Below are positions 44,951 through 51,698 of a stretch of 64,000 nucleotides of DNA, in pieces. A model generated the notes under the pieces. That model searched no databases and had not been told where the DNA came from. It saw only the letters and a program-made list of their open reading frames with translations. The position numbers and the translations under genes are program-made. The DNA is from UTCHB3 sp964531325. GTDB taxonomy: Bacteria; Bacteroidota; Ignavibacteria; Ignavibacteriales; Ignavibacteriaceae. The DNA lies in NCBI GenBank assembly GCA_964531325.1, contig CAZHCW010000003.1, forward strand, positions 1 to 64,000. The letters are read 5' to 3'. Each line of letters opens with the position of its first letter. The first letter of the stretch is position 1.

Positions 44951-46957
44951 TTACACCTCGGCAAAAGCATTTATCTGGGCAAATATCTGGTCATCTTTAA
45001 AGCCAATCAGTTCAATCGATTTTGAAGGACAGGTTGCATTACAAGTACCACAACCCTGGCAGAGACCGGAATTAACATGTGCAACCACCTTAAGAAGATT
45101 ACCTGATCGGTCTCTTACTTCCTTTATATCGATGGCATTGTAGGCACATACCTTTTTGCAATAAAAACACCCGGCGCAAGTGGAGGCGTCCACTTCTGCA
45201 ACAACAGGTTCCCTTTCCAGCATATCAGAGCCAAAAAGAACCATTGTTTTTGCCGCAGCCGCAGAAGCCATCGAGACACACTCGGGGATGTCCCTCGGTG
45301 AATGGCAGGCACCTGCAAGGAAGATTCCACCGGTAGCGGTTTCTACAGGCCTTAACTTGGGATGCACTTCCTGGAAATAGCCATATTTATCGTAAGACAC
45401 ACCGAGGGTTTGTGCAAGTTTTGATGCTTCGGGCTGAGGCACCATGGCGGTTGCCAACACAACAAGGTCGGCATCGATTGTAACAGGCATTCCGGCAATT
45501 GTATCCTCACCTCTTACAATCAACTTTCCGTCATCTTCATATATCTTAGAAACCCTGCCACGGATATATTTTACATGGTCTTCTTCGATGGCACGACGAA
45601 CAAATTCCTCGTAGTTTTTACCACCCGATCTTATATCCATATAAAAAACATACGCTTCACCATGGTGAACCTTGTGTTTATAAAGCATGGCGTGTTTTGC
45701 TGTGTACATGCAGCAAATTTTGCTGCAATATGATATCCCTTTCGATTCGTCGCGGGAACCAACACACTGAATAAATACGATCTTTTGAGGTTCCTTGTTA
45801 TCGGAAGGACGAAGAATCTCTCCCGAAGTTGGCCCTGAAGCACTCGCAATTCTCTCAAACTGGAGTCCGTCTATAACATCTTTATATTTGCCGTATCCGT
45901 ATTCGCCATAACCTTTGTAGATGTTTCCCTCGGGTTTTTTATCTATCGAATAAAGTTTATATCCTGTGGCAACGATTATGGCCCCAACTTCCTCTTTTAC
46001 AAATGTATCCTGTTGTTCAAAGTCGATTGCATCACGACCACAAACAGTTTTACAGAGTGCACACTTGCCGGTTTTGAAGTATGTACACACTTCTCTGTCG
46101 ATAACAGGTATGTTTGGAACAGCTTGTGGGAAAGGGACATACATTGCGGAGCGAAATGAGAGTCCTTCGTCAAACTCGCTTAGAGCTTTTTTCTTTATCG
46201 GGCATTTTTGGGTACAAAGCGCACAACCCGTGCAAAGCTCTTCTTTAATCGATTTTGCCTTTTTCCTGATTGTTACTGTGAAGTTACCGATGAAACCATC
46301 AACTTTCTCCACTTCAGAATAAGACATAAGTTTAATTCGGGGATGTTGGTAAACCTCAACCATTCTTGGTGTAAGGATACATTGTGAACAGTCCAGAGTT
46401 GGGAAGGTTTCGGAAAGTTGACTCATATGCCCACCAATCGAAGGCTCTTTCTCAACCAAAACCACTTCATAACCCGCATTTGCAACATCAAGTGCGGCCT
46501 GTATTCCGGAGATTCCACCACCAATTACGAGGGTTCGTTTGGTAACAGGGACACGGATTGGTGAAAGAGGGACATTAAATTTAACTTTTTCAACTGCAAA
46601 ACGCATCAAGTCGATCGATTTTCTTGTGCCTGCCTTGATATCATCATGAATCCAACTGCAATGTTCCCGAAGATTGGCTATTTCGACCATATAAGGGTTA
46701 ATTCCGGCATCGGAACAGGCTTTTCTGAATGTTTTTTCGTGCATGTGAGGCGAGCATGAGCCCACAACAACTGCATCGAGACCCTTTTCTCTGATAGCCT
46801 GTTTAATAAGATTTTGTCCGGGATCAGAGCACATATATTTGTAGTCCTCCGAATGTGCAACTCCCGGAAAACGGGCGCATGCCTCGGCAACTTCGTGACA
46901 ATCTACCGTTCTGCCAATGTTTTCACCACAATGGCAGACAAAAACTCCTATGCGCAT
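44951..46957 (-). CDS. hdrA: Heterodisulfide reductase subunit HdrA (bifurcating FAD protein)
   Basis: A 668-residue flavoprotein at the centre of the complex. Residues 6-14 are VFVCHCGENIG. The FAD-binding motif is VIGGGISGIQAAL, with VLVEKEPSIGGH. Ferredoxin-type clusters are CTGCALCTQKCPIK in the middle and CAGCFYCKKVCAYN plus CQGCGTCNATCPSK at the C terminus, and further cysteines (CALCKTVCGRD) are present. HdrA bifurcates electrons from NADH (via FlxABCD) to ferredoxin and to HdrBC. GGAGG lies before the ATG, and it overlaps hdrB by ten bases. Confidence 0.95.
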   Translation of the reverse strand: MRIGVFVCHCGENIGRTVDCHEVAEACARFPGVAHSEDYKYMCSDPGQNLIKQAIREKGLDAVVVGSCSPHMHEKTFRKACSDAGINPYMVEIANLREHCSWIHDDIKAGTRKSIDLMRFAVEKVKFNVPLSPIRVPVTKRTLVIGGGISGIQAALDVANAGYEVVLVEKEPSIGGHMSQLSETFPTLDCSQCILTPRMVEVYQHPRIKLMSYSEVEKVDGFIGNFTVTIRKKAKSIKEELCTGCALCTQKCPIKKKALSEFDEGLSFRSAMYVPFPQAVPNIPVIDREVCTYFKTGKCALCKTVCGRDAIDFEQQDTFVKEEVGAIIVATGYKLYSIDKKPEGNIYKGYGEYGYGKYKDVIDGLQFERIASASGPTSGEILRPSDNKEPQKIVFIQCVGSRDESKGISYCSKICCMYTAKHAMLYKHKVHHGEAYVFYMDIRSGGKNYEEFVRRAIEEDHVKYIRGRVSKIYEDDGKLIVRGEDTIAGMPVTIDADLVVLATAMVPQPEASKLAQTLGVSYDKYGYFQEVHPKLRPVETATGGIFLAGACHSPRDIPECVSMASAAAAKTMVLFGSDMLEREPVVAEVDASTCAGCFYCKKVCAYNAIDIKEVRDRSGNLLKVVAHVNSGLCQGCGTCNATCPSKSIELIGFKDDQIFAQINAFAEV

Positions 46958-47832
46958 ACAACCTCCCGCTTTGTAATCTTCGAAAGAAGAGGTTTAACAT
47001 CGATATAATGGGAGTTGATACCAAGGGCAGCAGGTTCTATTCCCATTGCAAGTCCTATCAGCTCCGTCAGATAAAGCACAGGTATCTGTGTTCTCCCCTT
47101 GTCCTGATCGATCATGGCTAACTGCCGCATATCAAGATTTGAGTGACACATTGGACAGGCGACAACAATAACATCGGCACCCCGTTTTATGGCATCATCC
47201 AAAATCATTTTACTTAATTTTATTACTATATCGGTGTGAGCTATTGAATGAGCGGCTCCACAACATTCTGTTTTGAAGTTCCAGTTTATCGTTTTTGCTC
47301 CCATTGCTTCAACTATTGTCTCCATCGAATGGGGATCTTCAACATCATCGGCAAGGGCGATATCGGCAGGTCTTACAAGGAGGCATCCGTAATAACACGC
47401 CACCTTCAGGTTTTTAAGCTCCGCCACTGTGTGTTCTTTTAACTTTTCCGCACCAATCTCCTCAAATACCTGAAGAAGGTTACATATCTTCATTCCGGTA
47501 TTCATTTTATCTTCGAGAAGGTCTTCAACCCGCATCCGGGTTTTTTCATCGAGACGCAGCTCTTTTTGTGAGGAAACCAATCTGCTGTAACATGCTGCAC
47601 ATGGAGCGAGCAGTTCGTTTAATCCCTGTTTTTGAGCCAACAATAAATTGCGTGCGGGCAGAGCTACTGAAAGAAGATGAGAAGTTACATGTGCTGATGT
47701 GGCACCGCAACACGACCAGTCCTCAAGTTCATCGAGTCCAATATCAAGAACCTTAAAAACTTCTTTAAGTGAAAGGTCGGCTTCTTTTCCCGTTCCTTCC
47801 GCTGAACATCCGGGGTAATATCCCATGTTCAT
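46948..47832 (-). CDS. hdrB: Heterodisulfide reductase subunit HdrB (CCG domain)
   Basis: A 294-residue subunit that reduces a disulfide. Two CCG-domain sites are complete: YYPGCSAEGTG, WSCCGATSAH and APCAACYSRL; then CYYGCLLV, TECCGAAHS and CPMCHSNLD. In HdrB these sites bind noncubane 4Fe-4S clusters at the active site. Its substrate here is not coenzyme M/B but an unknown thiol or protein disulfide. Overlaps hdrC by four bases. Confidence 0.95.
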   Translation of the reverse strand: MNMGYYPGCSAEGTGKEADLSLKEVFKVLDIGLDELEDWSCCGATSAHVTSHLLSVALPARNLLLAQKQGLNELLAPCAACYSRLVSSQKELRLDEKTRMRVEDLLEDKMNTGMKICNLLQVFEEIGAEKLKEHTVAELKNLKVACYYGCLLVRPADIALADDVEDPHSMETIVEAMGAKTINWNFKTECCGAAHSIAHTDIVIKLSKMILDDAIKRGADVIVVACPMCHSNLDMRQLAMIDQDKGRTQIPVLYLTELIGLAMGIEPAALGINSHYIDVKPLLSKITKREVVCA

Positions 47833-48374
47833 TTTTTGCCTCCTTCTGCTTCAGCAAAAATCTTTCTGATGCTCTTTTTCCCTTTTACTTTTGGAGGAAG
47901 AAGGCCCAGTTTACCTTTTGCGAGGGTGACAGGAGCAAGATCAATATCCTGGAAAAATTTGAGTGTTTTAAGTTTGTATTCGAGGAGGAAGCCGATCTCG
48001 TAAGACCTGCCGAAGTTTTTTATCTGGTTGAGGAATGCTCTGTGGAAAGCCATCCCATTGGGATCAGGTGGTTTTATACCACATTCGATTGCCAGCTCAC
48101 GGAGGTTATCCATGAACCTTGCCATATCAAATCCTTGCGGGCACCTTGTGCTACAAGTCTGACACCCGGCACAAAGCCAGATTGAAGGTGAAGAAATTGC
48201 TTTTTCGTAAAAGCCCAGTTGCGTAAATCTTGCCACCCTGTTGGGTGGAGTTTCGGTAAAATCCCTCACGGGACATCCCGCAGAACATTTGCCACATTGA
48301 TAACAAAGTGCGATGTCTTGCGTCATTATTGTATCTAATTTCTCTCGGAAATTGTTCGGGTCGGTCTTTTTCAT
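47829..48374 (-). CDS. hdrC: Heterodisulfide reductase subunit HdrC
   Basis: A 181-residue 4Fe-4S ferredoxin-like subunit that conducts electrons from HdrA to HdrB. The two clusters are CYQCGKCSAGCP (24-35) and CAGCQTCSTRCP (68-79), with the usual helical tail. ACGGAG precedes the ATG. It is the first gene of the seven-gene operon, and the promoter must lie in the 328-base gap shared with the MarR gene. Confidence 0.94.
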   Translation of the reverse strand: MKKTDPNNFREKLDTIMTQDIALCYQCGKCSAGCPVRDFTETPPNRVARFTQLGFYEKAISSPSIWLCAGCQTCSTRCPQGFDMARFMDNLRELAIECGIKPPDPNGMAFHRAFLNQIKNFGRSYEIGFLLEYKLKTLKFFQDIDLAPVTLAKGKLGLLPPKVKGKKSIRKIFAEAEGGKK

Positions 48375-48652
48375 GGTTGACTCCGTACAGAGAAAGAGGT
48401 GTGATTATCAGAAGTGTAAGTAGAGTGATCATAAGATCAATTTTTGTCGCATATTTTAGAATAATTGATGACGAAAATTAAATAAACCTCATGTTATTTT
48501 AATACACAAATTTCGATTATTAATTCTTTTTATGTCGATTTTTACTCTGAATAGTAATGTTTTTTTCAGGGTTTCAGGTTTTACAAATTGGGGTATGAGG
48601 GGTGCTAAATAAATTCTCTGTGGTTATTATTCAGTAAAAGTCTTATTAGTTA
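48375..48652. other. Divergent promoter region of hdrC and marR
   Basis: 278 AT-rich bases without a gene. It must contain both divergent promoters. No unambiguous TAnnTTTG was identified on either strand. The inverted repeat at 48653-48690 adjoins it. Confidence 0.4.
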
Positions 48653-48690
48653 TTTATTTTACAATCGTATAATTTAGGGAGTAAAATAAA
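48653..48690. promoter_or_regulatory. Inverted repeat, candidate MarR operator
   Basis: Perfect 10-base arms TTTATTTTAC and GTAAAATAAA, separated by 18 bases, ending 13 bases before the marR start. The location and symmetry suit binding of a dimeric regulator, possibly the adjacent MarR protein; a simple hairpin is the alternative. Confidence 0.5.
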
Positions 48691-48702
48691 TTTAAAAAAG
48701 AA

Positions 48703-49173
48703 ATGATAGACGAGACCGCCAAAAAATTTGCTGAACTTACATGTTCACTTTCGAGAGAATGCAGCAGAAAAGAAGAGTTTTTTGCCAGATGTTATAATCT
48801 GACTCCCGCTGAGCTGCGACTGCTTATGTTGTTTGGTGAAAAATCGTGCCTTTCAATTAAGGATTTGTCGGCTAATCTTGCCCTTACACCGGGGAGAATA
48901 ACACATATTTTGACATCTCTTGAAGAGAAAAAACTTGTTGTCAGGAAACAGGATCCGGGTGACAGGCGGAGTTTTAATGTTTATTTAACGGGACAAAGCA
49001 GACCCTATATCAACAACATTAACACAGGTCATATTTTAGTTCATAAAGAAATTTTTGATACTCTTGATGATGACACCAGAGAAAATGTCCTGCTCGTCAT
49101 GGATTCGTTGATAGTAGCAATGAAAAAATGGGTCGTTAACGAAACCAATAAAGAGTCGAGAGTGGAAGTCTAA
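48703..49173 (+). CDS. MarR-family transcriptional regulator
   Basis: A 156-residue winged-helix protein. The recognition region is LSIKDLSANLALTPGRITHIL, followed by the wing VRKQDPGDRRSFNVYLT; these match MarR. Four cysteines lie near the N terminus (positions 14, 20, 30 and 49: AELTCSLSREC, FFARC, EKSC), which could sense redox state or bind metal. It is divergent from the hdr-flx operon and so is its likely regulator (inference). Its stop overlaps the GH13 stop on the other strand by four bases. Confidence 0.88.
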   Translation: MIDETAKKFAELTCSLSRECSRKEEFFARCYNLTPAELRLLMLFGEKSCLSIKDLSANLALTPGRITHILTSLEEKKLVVRKQDPGDRRSFNVYLTGQSRPYINNINTGHILVHKEIFDTLDDDTRENVLLVMDSLIVAMKKWVVNETNKESRVEV

Positions 49174-50672
49174 AAATAACTTCCACCGCCTTCATTGTCT
49201 TCGTCAAATACAAAAACATGACTTTGATATGAAGGAAGATCGATAAAGAGTCCCTTCTCTAAAAACTCATCAATTGCCCTCACATATATTTTGTCATCCA
49301 TCAAATCATTCAATAAAATGCGGTCATCTCCGATGTTTACCTCAAACTTCAATCTGCATTGTGAATTAACCTCTGAGTAGTTAACAACAACAATGGTGTT
49401 CCTGATACCAAGTTTCCACCGCCACGCAAGCATGTTCACATTTGTGTTATTGTCATCCCAGGCTTTGAGACAAGTCAACAGATTCCATTCACCATCTTTA
49501 AAAACCCTGTCGCCGGTGATTTTGAGCAATTTATCGTAAAACTTGGAAATTTTTGGATGTGGTTGTGATTTTCCTTCTCTGCCAAGTTGCAACGGGATTT
49601 TGTTGTTTTTCCCCTCCCATTGACCATCCTGATATAACATCAACCCGGGAATTGTTGCTGTGATTACAGCAGCAGCCATCGATTTATCGTGACCAAATGT
49701 CTTAATTGCCCTTTCCTCTTCCGATTTTTCGATAAACCTTACCGATTTTTGTTGCATCGTCAAATCAGCAGTGAGGTGACCCTTAATTTCAGAGGCGCTG
49801 TTGTTTTTTAGTTTATCGTAAAGCACCTTGTCAGAAGTATAGTCAAAACCCAGACCTTGCATTGTTTTTTCGAGATTCCAGTAGGTTTCAGCAAGAAAAA
49901 GGAACCCCGGATTAAACATCTTAATATCCTTAATTGCCATGTTCCAAAATTCTTCGCTGTTTTCAGGGTATTTGTCAGGGTCGGCGGCACCTCTCCAGGT
50001 ATTTCCAAAAATATTGTTCAAAATCAACATTGCCATCGCACACCTCACGCCATCACAGAAATTACTAATCCGCTGAAGTGTCCCTGCCATAAAATCACGG
50101 GCTGAAGGATTAAAATAGTTTATTTGCGCGGTATCTCTCCAAGCGGGGAAAAAGGGATCCCTGCCATGGGCAAAGTAGAGTCCGGGATGTTCAGGAACGG
50201 TAAAATAAGTGTGTGGATCTGCCAGGTAAATTTCTTCACTTACAGTAAGAAATATCTCGGGATAGTTTTTCAGAATTTCGCTTGTTGAGCCAAAGTGGTT
50301 GGGCACAAAATCGAGAATAAGTGCTATTCCAATCTCGTTTAGAGTCTTTTTGAGCTGAATTACATCTTCCTCGGTTCCCAGATCGGGATTAACCCGATAT
50401 TCATCGATTGCATGAGGTGAACCGATTACATCATTTTTGGTCCAGTCTTTTAGAGCGGCATTATACTGTTTCACTAATTCGGGGGTGAAACAGGTGGAAT
50501 CGAGATTGGCTCTACAGGTTTTCCATACACCCATAAGCCTGACAAAATCGATCCCTTTTCCTTTTAACTTAAGCCAATAATCTTTGGGGATATCATTTAT
50601 CTTTGCTTTTGGTCCAAATCGTTTGATCCAGACGCGAATATTTATTTCGTAAAGTTTTGGATTGTTTAACAT
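49170..50672 (-). CDS. GH13 (alpha-amylase family) protein, predicted pseudoenzyme
   Basis: A 500-residue soluble (beta/alpha)8 protein without signal peptide. Region I DFVPNH (121-126) is intact and region III has FLAETYW with general acid Glu262. Region II reads DGVRCA with Ala212 (codon GCG) where GH13 enzymes have the nucleophile Asp. Region IV reads FIEKSEEER (313-321) where FIENHDE is expected, replacing the third acid (Asp to Glu) and the His. Two of three catalytic residues are altered, so glycosidase activity is doubtful; a binding role or another chemistry is possible. Frame is open throughout, so it is not an obvious pseudogene. Confidence 0.85.
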   Translation of the reverse strand: MLNNPKLYEINIRVWIKRFGPKAKINDIPKDYWLKLKGKGIDFVRLMGVWKTCRANLDSTCFTPELVKQYNAALKDWTKNDVIGSPHAIDEYRVNPDLGTEEDVIQLKKTLNEIGIALILDFVPNHFGSTSEILKNYPEIFLTVSEEIYLADPHTYFTVPEHPGLYFAHGRDPFFPAWRDTAQINYFNPSARDFMAGTLQRISNFCDGVRCAMAMLILNNIFGNTWRGAADPDKYPENSEEFWNMAIKDIKMFNPGFLFLAETYWNLEKTMQGLGFDYTSDKVLYDKLKNNSASEIKGHLTADLTMQQKSVRFIEKSEEERAIKTFGHDKSMAAAVITATIPGLMLYQDGQWEGKNNKIPLQLGREGKSQPHPKISKFYDKLLKITGDRVFKDGEWNLLTCLKAWDDNNTNVNMLAWRWKLGIRNTIVVVNYSEVNSQCRLKFEVNIGDDRILLNDLMDDKIYVRAIDEFLEKGLFIDLPSYQSHVFVFDEDNEGGGSYF

Positions 50673-50781
50673 GATCGAGTACCCATTCTTTTGTAAATTT
50701 GGGCAGTTAATGAACTGTTTTAATAATCCCTTTAATTTAGTTGTTAAAGCTAATAAACTTTTTGATGAAAGGAAAGAAAAA

Positions 50782-51246
50782 ATGAAACTTGCAACTCTTT
50801 GTTATGTGAGAGATGCCAAAAATCACACAACTCTTATGCTCCACCGTGTTAAAAAAGAGAACGATATGCATGAAGGGAAGTGGAACGGGCTTGGCGGTAA
50901 GTTTGAGGATGGCGAAACACCCGAGGAATGTGTAATCAGAGAGGTTCTTGAAGAATCGGGGTTCTTAATATCAAATCCCAAATTGCAAGGTTTTATTACC
51001 TTTCCGGCTTTTGATCAATTTGAAGACTGGTATGTTTTTGTTTTTACCGCAGATGAATTTACGGGTGAGCTTATCGATTCACCCGAAGGAAATCTGGAGT
51101 GGATAAAAAATGACAACCTGATGGACCTGAAACTGTGGGAAGGTGATAAAATATTTATGGGGTGGTTCGATTCAGGAAAGGTATTCTCAGCAAAATTTGA
51201 GTATGACAAAGGGGAATTTGTTAGCCACGATGTAATTTTTTATTAA
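50782..51246 (+). CDS. Nudix hydrolase, MutT/MTH1-like
   Basis: A 154-residue protein. A complete Nudix box GKFEDGETPEECVIREVLEESGF (GX5EX7REVXEEXGF pattern) lies at ~38-60. Overall it resembles 8-oxo-dGTP diphosphatases that clean the nucleotide pool, but substrates of this family vary. The ATG at 50782 has AAAGGA eight bases upstream; the longer frame to 50662 has no support. It diverges from the GH13 gene. Confidence 0.9.
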   Translation: MKLATLCYVRDAKNHTTLMLHRVKKENDMHEGKWNGLGGKFEDGETPEECVIREVLEESGFLISNPKLQGFITFPAFDQFEDWYVFVFTADEFTGELIDSPEGNLEWIKNDNLMDLKLWEGDKIFMGWFDSGKVFSAKFEYDKGEFVSHDVIFY

Positions 51247-51489
51247 TGCAGTAATGTTTTGAGAACGGAGATTTCTCATTTTCTTTGTAACTATTTCAAA
51301 ATGACAAATTAATTATTTATATTGTTCATTAGTAACGAACAACTTTTGTTCATTAGTAATGAAAACTATAGTTAAATGATTATTCTACAAACACTTACGG
51401 GTGGTGTTTTGTAAAGGGAGAGATTTTACTTTCTGGCTGCGAATATATAACTCCTCTGGAGTAAGGGGCTTCTGTGGATCAAACATTTG

Positions 51490-51558
51490 CTACGAATATT
51501 AAACCCCGCAAGCGGGGTATCGGGTTGTGATAGAGCGTTCACGATCTACGAATATTAA
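51490..51558. repeat. REP-like element: palindrome framed by CTACGAATATTAA
   Basis: CTACGAATATTAA occurs at 51490-51502 and 51546-51558 as a direct repeat. The first copy runs into the perfect palindrome ACCCCGCAAGCGGGGT (51503-51518). It is inside a 452-base gene-free stretch (51247-51698) that also has a GTTCATTAGTAA(C/T)GAA pair near 51324-51363 and the TTAATCTGCGTGTATCTGCG wording. No protein or RNA gene seen. Confidence 0.6.
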
Positions 51559-51698
51559 TTCATCTCCGAGGAAAATTATAAAATCCTCTTGCGAAACTCC
51601 GTTTAATCTGCGTGTATCTGCGTCCCCTAAAATCCCCTTGTATTTTTCGTAATAAATGTGGAGATTTAAATTCCCCTTCATTCATAATCGAGATACAA

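Noticed and set aside
51499..51681. 60-residue minus-strand ORF in the Nudix-subtilase gap
   Set aside because: It runs through the palindrome and repeat text and has no ribosome site; best explained by the repeats.
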